Source: Siphonodentalium dalli
Taxonomy: Eukaryota > Mollusca > Scaphopoda > Gadilida > Siphonodentaliidae
DNA length: 64,000 bases
Direction: 5' to 3'
NCBI GenBank assembly: GCA_032622095.1
Contig: CP136066.1
Coordinates: forward strand, 56,450,609 to 56,514,608
The position numbers and the translations under genes are program-made. Shown here piece after piece: positions 12,096 to 25,980 of the stretch; the stretch's first letter is position 1; the number at the start of each line of letters is the position of its first letter. The notes under the pieces are model-generated. The model saw only the letters and a program-made list of their open reading frames with translations, did not search any database and was not told the DNA's origin.

Positions 12096-12168
12096 ATGCA
12101 ATATCGGTGGACGATCTTCCTGGTTCCAGTCGGGATCCTAGCTGTCGTGGGCTTCTTTGTGTTAAGAC
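12096..12168 (+). CDS. Exon 1 of GT92-like gene: signal anchor
   Basis: Encodes 24 residues plus one nucleotide. MQYRW is followed by a hydrophobic run (TIFLVPVGILAVVGFFVL) and a basic residue, a type II signal anchor with N-in topology. The donor is a perfect 'C|gtaagt' at 12169, phase 1. It is too short to be found by ORF length; splice signals and hydrophobicity identify it. Confidence 0.7.
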
Positions 12169-15100
12169 GTAAGTAAACTCTGTCGTGAGCTGTCGATTAT
12201 GATCATAAATGTAATGAATGTATATACAGGGAGTGACTAAATTGTCATGTGTCAGGTGTATGAGTATACCTGGTGTTCCTGCTTGGTGACTCGTGGTGGT
12301 ATGGCCATGTGAAGGTTATGTGGGTATACACACGTGTTGCTATCTGGTCACGGGCGAGAGGTATGTGTATATAGCGAGTGGCTATATGGCCATGGATGAG
12401 GTGCTGCATATGCATACACGGAGAGACTATACCGATATGACTGGGTGTATTAGTAGTATATCTTGAGTGGCTATTCGGCTATGGTGTGACAAATAGGGAT
12501 ACAGGGAGAGACATGGCCAATGTTGAGGTGAATATGTATACAAGGATTGGGTATGGTCATGTATGAGTGTTTTGAATATGTACACACGGGGTGACTATAT
12601 GGCCATAGGTCATAGTGTATTCTATATATCCATAATGATAAACTGATGGATCTGGTTTTTCCTGTAAGACTTCCCAGTCTGTGAAGGGTGACTGATTCCG
12701 ACGAGCCAAGATAGAAAGTGCGCTATGGATACAAATTTTCAATCCGTTTATATAGTTTTGATCCATTTTCATTTCTCCATACTATATATATTTGGATTAG
12801 AGTACAAATTTATACCCACAGTATGTTGTAAAGCTGAAATTTACAAAATAGGTGTTATGCACAATCATGCTAAAATAGGCCGTTGTGGTATAAAATAATA
12901 TTGAGTCAGCTTCCATATCAATTTCATTTCAGATACGGATTATGATTATAAATTTACAAAAACATTTTGTCCACGAAGCAGCGACGTCAGTGGTGTCGAT
13001 AGTAACGTGGTACGTGCCATATTTATTATATATTTGAGGAAAAGTTTGTGTGTGTGTGTGTGTGTCCGCGATGGACTCGAAAACGGCTCAACCGATTTTG
13101 ACGAAACTTGGTACGGGTATGTAGTTTGACCCGATGAGTAACATGGGCCTATCCGTTTGCCCGTGAGGCGTGACATTTACCTTCAAAACTCATATCTCGG
13201 GATCCGCTGAGCCGCAGTGCTAAATTGCCTTATACAATAACGCTCTTTATATTTCCTATATTTGGGTTGGTTAACCGAATAACGCTCTTTATTCCCTTCG
13301 GCCTTTGTATAAGAGACTGGCGAAGCGTTTGTTTACAATCAACGCAACGCTTCTACACATCTGCCATTTAATTACTGTGACTGTTCATATTTGTTTTTTT
13401 TGTTCCCTTCGGCTTTTGTATATGAGGCTGGCGAAGCGTTTGTTTACAATCAACGCAACGCTTCACTGTGACTGTTCCGATTTGTTTTAGTATGCGCATT
13501 GTTTATAAACGGTCTATCGAAATGGTATTCTCGAGACATTGACATTCTTTTTGTGAGTTCAGACTGTTTTATAGTTTACAATGCTAAATTGCCTTAATAC
13601 TGTGACTGTTCAGATTTTATACTTTACAATGAGTCGCAGTGCTAAATTGCCTTATACAACAACGCTCTTTATATTTCCCATATTTGGGTTGGTGAACCGA
13701 ATAACGCTCTTTATTCCCTTCGGCTTTTGTATAGACAGTTTTCCCTTCCTCTTAACGATTGCCATTCATATTTTGAAATACTGCCTCTTTGTACATTTTC
13801 CTTCTGTCGTAAGTTGTTGAGATTATAATATACTTTTGTCAAATATTTACCCAACTTTGTTATGGGTTTCTTTTTGTTGGTTTTAAGTCTCGCATCGGAC
13901 AGATGCCACCCAAGAAATCGAATATCGGTAAAAGAAGCAGGGACGTTCGGCGCAAGCTGACATCTCGCGCTCGTGATGAAACGGATGGGCAACGTGATCG
14001 TCGACTCGAGTCTAATAGGCCGGATTCGTCATCTCAGGTTTAAACCTGGTCTACGTAAACCTCTAGGTTTAAACCGCCGTGAGTCAGCTAAATCCATGGT
14101 TTAAACCAGAGACCGTAGGTCTAAGTGACACATTCGTCATCTCTGGTTTAAACCTGGTCCAGCCAGCCCAGCGGTTTAGTAGTAGTGTCTCTGTATCGTC
14201 GAAATAATTAATCGTACTTTCCTAATGCGGACCGCCTCGTTTTATTGATTGCGAAAGTCAATAATAACGACAGCGAGCATATTTTGATTGGAAATTTATA
14301 TGCGAGAAGCACTCACACCTATACAGTGTGCGGGGATAAGTTTTTGTCAATTTCAATATTGTTTTTGTGTTTTATAAGCTTAAACCGGCAACTAAACCAT
14401 CTAATTCGGCGGTCCAGCTAAACCATCTGTACCGAGGCTAAACCTGAGATGACGAATCCGTCTTTTCTTCATCGCGGTTTAGAATTGTCAAACAATCAGT
14501 CAAATGGTGGAGCTGTAACTAATCTCGAGTGAGGGCGTATCTAAGTGGCGACTACAGTTTGGTGTTATCATGTCACAGTTGATTCATTCGCACGCGATAA
14601 TTGAGGACGTTTCAGTAAGCATTACATGAGCCTGCCTTTTGTTCCGCTTGGTAACAGGGTAGTTTGACTGCATGCTCATATCACCGACTGGAGTTGTGAA
14701 TCAGATGGCCACTAAACGACAAAAACGCCCACTTAGACCCGGTTTGGTTGGACCGCCAATGGGGGTTTAAACCAGGTTTAAACTCGGAGGTTTAAACCGG
14801 AGATGACGAATCGGGCAATAGAGTTCAAACACAAGCTTCTCGAGCGGTATAAACGGATGAGCAACGCGACCGTTGACTCGAGTCTAATTTTGTTCAAACA
14901 CAAGCTTCTCGAGCGGTAGAAACGGATGAGCAACGCGACCGTCGACTAGAGTCTAATAGAGTCCAAATACAAGCTTCTCGAGCGGTAGAAACAGACGAAC
15001 AACGCGAACGTCGAACAGAAACTGGCAATGGCACACGACTGGCGAGTCTAAACTTCCCATCTAAGGGTAAAAAACCACGGGAATGGTCGTCGCGGCGTTT

Positions 15101-18100
15101 TGGAGAAGCTCCGAGCACCCGTTCTTCACTCCCAGTCACAATGACAATGAGCGTATGCGTGTAATGTGATTCTTACGTCTGGGTCCACACGCCAGCGTAA
15201 CTATATCAAGACATGAGCGTGTTGTGTGATTCTTACGTACTTAGGGCTTCCTAGGAACGGGTGAGATTTTCATCGGGTCAGTTTTTCCGCCCGAGGTGAT
15301 CTTCACCTTGAAACGGGTACCCACAAATGATATATATGTGTGTGTCCTTTATAGACTCAAACCGATTGAGCTCAAACTTGCTACCTACGGGAAGTGTCAT
15401 GGACGGGTTAAATTGTGACACCGACCTGATCAATTCAAGGTCAAATCGGGTAAAATTGAAAAACAAAAAATTAAATTAACAAATTAAAAAGGCACATTGA
15501 AAAACACAAAATTAAATTAAAAATTAATTAAAAAAATTAATTGAAAAAGCCAGTAAATTAAAAAGGCACAATTAACTCATTGAAAAACACCAAATTAAAT
15601 TAATAAATTAATTAAAAACATTAATGTTTCTGTCGATTGCCGCCAGTGGCGGGCTAACCTGCTAGTCTATCTCATATATATTTTGAAGACCTCTGTTTGT
15701 TTGTTTGTTTGTCTGTCTGTCTGTCTGTCATTTATACAAATCTACGATTCTCGACCGATCGGGACGAAACTTGGTACGTGTGTGTAGTTTGACCAGGCGG
15801 TGAACGTTGTCGTATTGGCGAGCCCGTGCGGCGCCCGCTTCGCGCATGCGCAGACGAGATCTCGGAAACGGGCGGAGCTATCGACTTGAAATTTGCTATG
15901 TGAATGTATCTTGCCCCGGATACGAATTTTATCGGGTCGCCGAGCCCGTGCGACACCAGCTTCGCGCATGCGCAGACGAGATCTCGGAAACGGGTGGAGC
16001 TATCGACTTGAAATTTGGTTTTTGAATAGCCCGGACAACGTCGGGCTCATCGGCTAGTCTCTTCTATATATTTTGAGAACTCCTTGTATTCGAGAGATAG
16101 CCCACACCCTCCGGACCTCAATGATATGATCGTGAATGAGTATTGATATACCCCACTAAACTTTGACAAACACCAGTAATGGTGTGTAGATCATTTACAT
16201 ATCTCTCCTATATATTTTGATACAATCTATCTAATTTACATATCTCTCTTATATATTTATGTTTGTGTGTGTGTTGTACTTCATACAAATCTACGATTCT
16301 CGACCGATCGGGACGAAACTTGGTACGTGTGTGTAGTTTGACCAGGCGGTGGTCGTTGTCGTATTGGCGAGCCCGTGCGACGCCCGTGCAGCGCATGCGC
16401 AGACGAGATCTCGGAAACGGGTGGAGCTATCGACTTGAAATTTGCTATGTGAATGTATCTTGCGCCGGGTACAAATTTTATCGGGTCGCCGAGCCCGTGC
16501 GACGCCCGTGCAGCGCATGCGCAGACGAGATATCGGAAACGGGTGGAGCTATCGACTTGAAATTTGCTATGTGAATGTATCTTGCACCGGGTACAAATTT
16601 TATCGGGTCGCCGAGCCCGTGCGACGCCCGTGCAGCGCATGCGCAGACGAGATCTCGGAAACGGGTGGAGCTATCGACTTGAAATTTGGCATGTGAATGT
16701 ATCTTGCGCCGGGTACAATTTTTCATGCACAGACCAGATCTCGGAAACTGGTGGAGCTACCGGGTACAAATTTTTCTTATTGAAACGCGTGGAGCTAAAA
16801 ATGTTAAAAATATATATATAAATGTCATGTTTCGGACAAGCCGCCGGTGGCGGGCTAACCTGCTAGTACTATATATTTTGAGACTTCCGTATATACAAGT
16901 ATATATATATAAGTATATATGTACTTCATAGAATCGAAAACGGTTCGCTCGATTGAGTTCAAACTTCCCATCTAAATGTAAAAAACCACGGGAATCGTCG
17001 TCGCGGCGTTTTGGAGAAGCTCGGAGCACCGTTTCTCCCTTCCCAAATCACCGCAATCGGCACCGCGGTGGTTAATCAAGTCATAATTTAATGAGCGTTT
17101 GTTTTTGACGCATCGCTATAAAGAGCGTTTGTTTACCATTCAACGTTATTAGCATCTGCAGAGAGATTGTAGCCTGTCGCTCGAAATATTATGCAGAGAG
17201 ATTTTCACGACGGGAAGCGTTTGTTTTCAATTCAATGCAATTTTATCCCTCGAAATATTATGCAGAGAGATGATTTCACGACGGGAAGCGTTTGTTTTCA
17301 ATTCAATACAATGTTATCGTACTGAGCGTCTATATACACGACGAGTATAAATACGGCTCCATTGACCGTCTCAATGCGAAATTTCGTACTTAATTTCGTA
17401 CTTAGGAGTTCCAAGGAACGGGAAGATTTTCATCGGGTAAGTTTTTTCCGCCCGAGGTGATCTTCACCTTGAAACGGGTACCCACAAATGATATATATGT
17501 GTGTGTCCTTTATAGACTCGGACCGATTGAGCTCAAACTTGGTGTCTACGGGAAGTTTCATGGACGGGTTAAATTGTCACCCGACCTGACCTTGACCTTG
17601 CAAATGATCAATTCAAGGTCAAATCGGGTAAAAGAATTAATTAAAAAACGCCAGAAATAAAAAAAACATAAATTATATTTAAAAAACATTAAATTAAAAA
17701 AATAACAATATAAATAAAAACAAAATAATTTTAAAAATGTCATGTTTCGGACAAACGCCGCCGGGGGCGGGCTAACCTGCTAGTCTACTATATATTTTGA
17801 GAACTCCGTATACATATGTGTGTGTATGTGTGTATATATATACTTTATAGAATCGAAAACGGCTGGACCGATCGAGACCAAACTTCCCATCTAAGGGTAA
17901 AAACCCACGGGACGCGTCGTCCCGCCGTTTCTGAGAAGCTCCGAGCACCCCTTCTCCACTCCAAGTAACAAAAAACGGCACTGCGGGGGTTAATCGCGTT
18001 GATAGTTAAAGCGCGTTCGTATCCGCAGTGTCGTTGATAAAGAGCGTATGCGTGTAGTGTGATTCTTACGTCTGGGTCCAGACGTGAGCGTGACTGTATC

Positions 18101-21100
18101 CAGACGTGTGATTCTTACGCACTTAGGGGTTCCTAGGAACGGGGATCGGGTCAGTTTTTCCGCCCTAGGTGATCTTCACCTTGAAACGGGTACCCACAAA
18201 TTGTATATATTTGTGTGTCCTTTATAGACTCGAACCCATTGAGCTCAAACTTGCTACCTACGGGAAGTGTCATGGACGGTTTAAATTGTGACCCGACCTA
18301 ACCTTGACCTTGAAATCGATCAATTCAAGGTCAAATCAGGTAAATCGACGAAATTTTACACCTAGGTGCATCATACGTGTCTCGGAAACTGTTGTAATTG
18401 CTTTTTCGAACAAAGCCATGAGACGAACCACGCCAGTGGCGGGCTAACCTGCTAGTCTACTATATATTTTGAGAACTCCATATATATGTGTGTATATATA
18501 TATGTGTGTATGTGGGTACTTCATAAAACGGCTGGTCGGATCGAGCTCAAATTTCGTATATAAGGGTAAAAACCCACGGGGATCGTCAACGACAAGCTCT
18601 GAGCACTCATTCTCCACTCCCAATAATCAAAATTACCGCAAACGGCACTTCGGGGGTTAAGGCATTAACGATCTTTATATTGACCGTATTTGGAGTTGTT
18701 AACCGACCAACGCTCTTTATTGCCATCGACGTTGCTAAAGGTTACACATGCGTACGAAACTACGGACGCAAAACGCGAAATGCATTTATCTCGATTAAAA
18801 ATGCAGAATTAACGTGTTGTGTTATTCTTATGTCTGTCGTTCCTAGGAACGGGGGAAATTTTCAATCATACCTCTTTTAGGGACCGGTACTGCGTGTTGT
18901 GTGAAAACAAAAAATGCGTGTTGTGTGATTCTTATGTCTGTCGTTCCTAGGAACGGGGGGAAATTTTTATCGGGTCAGTTTTTCCACCCGATGTACCTTA
19001 AATCATACCTCTTTTAGAGACGGGTACTGCGTGTTGTCTGATTTTTATGTCTTCTTCACCTTAATCGGGTAAAATAAGGTCTAATCGGGTAAAATATTGA
19101 AAAACCAAAAATTAAATAAAAAAATTAATAAAACAAATTAATTAAAAAATCCAGTAAATTAAAAATGCACAATTAACTCATGTTATAAACACAAAATTTA
19201 TATTAACTCATTGAAAACAAAAATTAAATTCAAAAATTAATTAAAAAATTAATTAAAAAAATTAAAACTTGTCATGTTTCTGACGAACGCCGCAAGTGGC
19301 GGGCTTACCTGCTAGTCTACTATATATTTTGAGAACTACGTATACATATAAATATATAAATATATGTGTCCTTTATAGACTCGAAAACGGCTGGACCGTT
19401 TGGGCTCAAACTTCCGATCTAAGGGTAAAAACCAACGGAAATCGTCGTCGCGGCGTTTTGGAGAAGCTCAGAGCACACGTTCTCCACTCTCATTCACAAA
19501 AAATGGCACTTTGGGGGTAATAGCGTTGATAGTTAAAGAGCGTTCCTATCTGCAGTGTTGTTGATAAAGATCTTCCATATTTGGGTTCGTTAACCGGTTA
19601 ACGCTCTTTATTCCCTTCGGCTTTCGCATACGGCGTTTGTTTACGTTATCTGGAACTTGCTTCCTAGGAACGGGGACATTTTCATCGGATTTAATTCACA
19701 TTCACAACACCTAGCAGGGAAAAATATCTATTAGCCAGCATCAAGGCGAGTCTTGTGATGTATTAATTCATATGTTTCGATCAAACAATATTCTCTGTCG
19801 CACTCATATTTCGTCATCTCTAAGAACGCAACACATGGTACCAACATGGTACCAAAAATAAAAAATAAAATAAAAAAATTCATTACTGAAAAACAAAAAA
19901 TGAAATTAAAAAATTAATTAAGAACATTAAAAATTGTCATGTTTCTGACGATCGCCGCCAGTGGCGGGCTCACCTGCTAGTCTCATATATATTTTGAAGA
20001 CCTCTGTTTGTATGTTTGTATGTTTGTCATTTATACAAATCTACGATGCTCGACCGATCGGGACGAAACTTGGTACCTGTGTGTAGTTTGACCAGGCGGT
20101 GGACGTTGTCGTATTGGCGTGCCCGTGCAGCGCCCGTGCAGCGCATGCGCAGACGAGATCTCGGAAGCGGGTGGAGCTATCGACTTGAAATTTGGTATGT
20201 GAATGTATCTTGCTCCGGATACGAATTTTATCGGGTCGCCGAGCCCATGCGACGCCAGCTTCGCGCATGCGCAGACCGGATCTCGGAAACGGGTGGAGCT
20301 ATCGACTTGAAATTTGGTATGTGAATGTATCTTGCCCCGGATACGAATTTTATCGGGTCGCCGAGCCCGTGCGACGCCAGCTTCGCGCAAGCGCAGACCA
20401 GATCTCGAATACGGGTGGAGCTATCGACTTGAAATTTGGTTTTTGAATAGCCCGGACAACGTCGGGCTCATCGGCTAGTCTCATATATATTTTGAAGACC
20501 TCTGTCTGTATGTTTGTTTGTCTGTATGTTTGTTTGTCATTAATACAAATCTACGATTCTCGGCCGATCGGGACGAAACTTGGAACGTGCGTGTATTTTG
20601 ACCAGGCGGTCGACGTTGTCGTATTGGCGAGCCCGTGCGGCGCCCGGGCAGCGCATGCGCAGACGAGATCTCGGAAACGGGTGGAGCTATCGACTTGAAA
20701 TTTGGTTTTTGAATAGCCCGGACAACGTCGGGCTCATCGGCTAGTCTCATATATATTTTGAAGACCTCTGTCTGTATGTTTGTTTGTCTGTATGTTTGTT
20801 TGTCATTAATACAAATCTACGATTCTCGGCCGATCGGGACGAAACTTGGAACGTGCGTGTATTTTGACCAGGCGGTCGACGTTGTCGTATTGGCGAGCCC
20901 GTGAGGCGCCCGGGCAGCGCATGCGCAGACGAGATCTCCGAAACGGGTGGAGCTATCGACTTGAAATTTGCTATGTGAATGTATCTTGCCCCGGATACGA
21001 ATTTTATCGGGTCGTCGAGCCCGTGCGACGACAGCTTCGCGCATGCGCAGACGAGATCTCGGAAACGGGTGGAGCTATCGACTTGAAATTTGGTATGTGA

Positions 21101-24100
21101 ATGTATCTTGCCCCGGATACGAATTTTATCGGGTCGCCGAGCCCGTGCGACGCCAACTTCGCGCATGCGCAGACCAGATCTCGGAAACGGGTGGAGCTAT
21201 CGACTTGATATTTGGTTTTTGAATAGCCCGGACAACGTCGGGCTCATCGGCTAGTCTATTATATATTTTGGAAGATCTGTCTGTCTGTGTGTCTGTCTGT
21301 GTGTCTGTTTCCAATGGACTCGAAAACGGCCGAGCCGATTTCGATGAAACTTGGTATGTGGGGGTATTTTCGGCCGGGGAGTGACATGGGCCTTTTAATT
21401 TGCCCCGTGCGACGTGACCTTGGCCTTGAAATCGGGTCATTTCAATGTCAAACGCACGAATATCACGGGATTTCGATGAAACTTGATATGTGGGGGTATT
21501 TTCGGCCGGGCAGTATCATAGGCCTATTAATTTGCCCGTGCGACGTGACCTTGACCTTGAAATCGAGTCATTTCAAGGTCAAACGCCCGAATATCACGGG
21601 ATTTTTATGAAACTTGGTATGTGGGGGTACTTTCGTATGGGGAGCCTCATGATCATATTCATTTGCCCGTGCGACGTGACCTTGAAATCGGGTCAATTCA
21701 AGGTCAAATCGCGAATTTTGATGGGATTTCGACGAAATTTGATACGAAGGGTTACTTTTGTCCACTGAGTGTATTGGACGGGTCGAGTCTTGACCTAACC
21801 TTGACCTTCAAAATGATCAATTCGAGGTCAAATCGGGTAAAACCGGATGGATTTCGACGGGTACTTTTGTCGGGTACTTTTGTTCGGGCAGTGTTTTGGA
21901 CGGGTCAAATCGTGACCCCACCTGACCTTGGCCTTCAAAATGGACAATTCAAGGTCAAAGGTCTATTATATATTTTGGAAGATCTGTGTGTGTGTGTGTG
22001 TCTGTAATCGATGGACTCGAAAACGGCCGAGCCGATTTCGATGAAACTTGGTATGTGGGGTATTTTCGACCGGGGAGTGACATAGGCCTATTAATTTGCC
22101 CGTGCGACACGACCTTGACCTTGAAAGCGGGTAATTTCAAGGTCAAACGCCCGAATATCACGGGATTTCGATGAAACTTGGTATGTGGGGTTACTTTCGG
22201 TCGGGGAGTGGCATAGGCCTATTAATTTGCCCGTGCGACGTGACCTTGACCTTGCAATCGGGTCATTTCAAGGTCAAATGCAAGAATATCACGGGATTTC
22301 GATGAAAATTAGTGTCTAGGGATACTTTCGTATGGGGTGTCTCATAAGCCTATCCATTTGTCCGTGCGACGAGACCTTGACCTTGAAATCGGGTCAATTC
22401 AAGGTCAAATCGCGAATTTTGATAGGATTTCCACGAAATTTTATACATAGGGTTACTTGTGTCCACTGAGTGTTTTGGACGGGTGACCCCGAACTGACCT
22501 TGACCTTCAAAATGATCAATTCAAGGACAAATCGGGTAAAACCGCGTGGATTTCGACGGGTACTTTTGTCGGGAACTTTTGTTCGGGCAGTATTTTGGAC
22601 GGGTCGAATGGTGACCCCACCTGACCTTGGCCTTCAAAATGGACAATTCATGGTCAAAGCCCGGACGAAGTCGGGTCACCTTCTAGTATATATATATTTA
22701 TTATGTCAGAGCTATGGAGGCACGGACTCAGTATGAGTGTTCATTGCTTCATATTTGCGTGAACAAATTCTCATTTCTTATCGAAATGGCCATGTGTCGA
22801 TCGGAATGGTACATTGAGATGTTCATCGAACCATATCAAGCTTGAAAACCGGTCCCGATTTTCACCAATGCCGGGGTTCGAACCCGCGCCAACCTCGTCT
22901 AGCCCAGACTGTGATGATCTTATCCACGACCTAACCACCTCGGCTACGGGGACATCCTTTTAAAAAGGAAGCCCTTTCACCGAGAGTTAGGAAGCGTATC
23001 AGTCTGAACATGGGTTCGAACCCACTACCTTCGAAATTCTTGATATGCCATTCCGGAAACATATCAATGCACTTCCTCCGAAATTGCATCATTCTGTGAC
23101 CATACGATTACTGGTACTGGCGTATATATATTTATTATGTCAGAGCTATGGAGGCACGGACTCAAACTTGCTGTGTAAGGGTAAAAATCCACAGGCAGTG
23201 TATTCGGACCATTCGCGAGCCCGTGCGACCACTCTTTCACCCTTCATCTGCCACCGTAATGGGGATTGATGTGTTAATCGCGTGATAATTAATGAGCGTT
23301 TGTATATGAGGCGTCGCTATTAAAGTGCGTTTCGTATAAATTCGGCTGAATCGACCGTCTAGGAAACTCGGGATATCGAGACGAAATTTCGTACTTAGAG
23401 CTTCCAATGGACGGGGGAGATTTTCGTCGGGTCAGTTTGTCCGCATGATGTGACCTTGACCTTGAACCGGGTACCCACAAATGACCTTGGGCGATATCTC
23501 GGTGGTCAGGGTGACATCGACGTGAAATTTGTTATGTATGGTCAACTCGGGACGGGGAATATTTTTGTCGGGTTATATGATAGCATGCTGTTTGTGTGCC
23601 TGTACGGGGTTACCTTGAAAAACAAAAATTAATGAATCGACCAAAGCCATGGGACCAATCCCGCCAGTGGCGGGCTTATCTGCTAGTTGTAATATATAGA
23701 GAGTAATAAATTGGTTAGGAGAATTACGTGAAATAATTCACGAGTTTCTGACCCAGAAACGGGGTCCGTCCGTCCGTTCGTCCGTCCGTCCGTCGAGCCG
23801 GCCGTCCGTCCGTCACACTTTTAAGTACCTTCATGGTGTAATCATCTCCTTCTACAGATTTCATCCCAGAGATTTGAAACTTCAGAATATTGTTGCCCAT
23901 ATATTTAAGATGTGCAACATGTATATAGATGACGGAAAAATAGTTTTTGACGGAGTTATTAAGCCTTTTTGACTTAGAAAATTTCAACATTTTTTATAAT
24001 TTTCTGTGTGAGGGTACCTTCGTGGTGTAATCAACTGCTCCTACAGTAGATATTTGAAACTTCAGAGTATTGTTACCCACATATTGGCGATGTGCAGTAT

Positions 24101-25937
24101 GTATATATATGACGGAATTGTTTTTTTTACGGAGTTATTAACCCTTTTCAACATTTGTTTTTAATTTCTTCAACAAAGCGGCATCGACTTGCCACGTTTT
24201 CGGGGGACACTGTGGTCTGCTGACCTTTTATTTAACGTAATTCTCGGAACTAATTGATTTCTCTATTTATTACACTTAAATTTGGTTCGCCACATATGAA
24301 TAAAACACCCACAATCAATGCATGAAAGTCCAGATGCGGAGAAAGATCAACCATCGAAAATCCAGTCTAGATCGGTAAGCCACGTATCGTCAATGACGTC
24401 ACGAGGAAAGACATAATTCACTAGTAACATTACCATTTTTAATTAACGGCGTTTTCAATGGAAATCGTGTAATAATTTTTTATACTTTTTCACTCAGTTG
24501 AACTTCAATAAATATATAGACCTATATTCTTGATTTTTAAGCAATTAAAAATGAAGACACAGATAATTTAAAACACGATGAGCATTGCCCAAAAGTAACC
24601 GCCATGCATTGGTTGGTAATTAGTATTTCTCCAACGGGGATATTTGTAAAAATGTGTAAATTCAAAAATGCTTATAGGACCACCACCATTAAGCGTATGT
24701 GTATACACTCAAAAATTGGCCATGTATTCTGTTACAGGCAATTCGGTATAGAACGCTACAATGTGTCAGAAATCGAATGGAAATGCTTATAAATTACATT
24801 TGTATCACAGCTATTTACACGAGCAGTAAAAACTGTATATATATAGTTCTACTACATGTAGTAGCGAAGCTATCGAAATTTTGCTTGTAAATAGCATACA
24901 ATTATAACCTAATTATAACCTTATAATTAAAATTAATTAAAACCTAATAATTTTCGCAAACATAAAACCCCCAGATATTTTCACAGTAGAAAAGAGCGTT
25001 CCGTGTTAGTATATTCCTGATACGGTAAACTAAAGAGCGTTTGTTTCACTTCTATGCGACAAATTTAAAACAGCTGGGAAATGGCTGTGATCATGATAAG
25101 TATTTTGCAGAGCTTATATGAAGCCGGTACGTCAATATTTCGTGTATTTGTCAGCAAATCGTATTCCTCCTTCCAAATTACGTAGACAAAATTTGGAAAC
25201 TCGAATGAGCGATGTTCGTTTCAGCGAACTGTCTAACTGTAAACGACGACCAACCTTGAAAAACATTTCTTTATTCACAAGAAGGAGGTCTTTATTCAGA
25301 AGACGGGTCCTGATTTTATTTTAAAACTCTTGAGGCATACTATATATATAATACATTAAAACCCGACATTTGCCCTATCATACATGGGCTAATCTAAATC
25401 AACTGATTATTAAAAATATGATTCATGTTCACCGCACACCAATTTGTCTTTTTGCATCTACGTATGATGCAATGCAATGTTCGGTGTATTCCATCCACGC
25501 TATATTGTGTCATACATGTACGTGACGAGTTGAATGAATAAATCAAATTGATTGAATTGAATTGCTTTATTCTCTGATCCAATTAGATAACATGAATGGA
25601 TATTGAGAAAACGGAATTATATACATAAGATGGACAGAATAACGAAAAGTATTTATATACAAAATATACAGTGACCTCCCAAACGTCTTCAGCGTCACCT
25701 CTATCTTCATCTTCATCATCATCTTCATCATCATTATCATCGTCGTCGTCGTACTCGTCGTCGTTGTCGACTTCATCGTCGCCATTATCATTGGAACATC
25801 ATCATCATCATCATCGTCATCATCACAAGCTTTATCACCATCATCATCACCATCGTCGTCGTCGCCTTCTTGTTAACACTTATCATGTGGTCGCCATCAT
25901 AATCGTTTCATCGTCATCATCATCATCACCACCATTC

Positions 25938-25980
<43 letters not shown>

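Noticed and set aside
15732-21222. Many 75-139 codon frames on both strands with a recurring Arg-rich peptide
   Set aside because: They are translations of the 122-bp Helitron subrepeats; 122 is not a multiple of 3, frames switch between copies, and no transposase or host domain is present.
21287-22007. Frames of 92-128 codons with repeated 'KLGMWGYFRPGS'
   Set aside because: They follow the internal repeats of type-C Helitron units, differ in frame between copies, and have no family match.
22869-22953. Functional tRNA gene on the minus strand
   Set aside because: A and B boxes are present but the acceptor and anticodon arms do not pair well and it lies within repeat sequence; SINE fits better.
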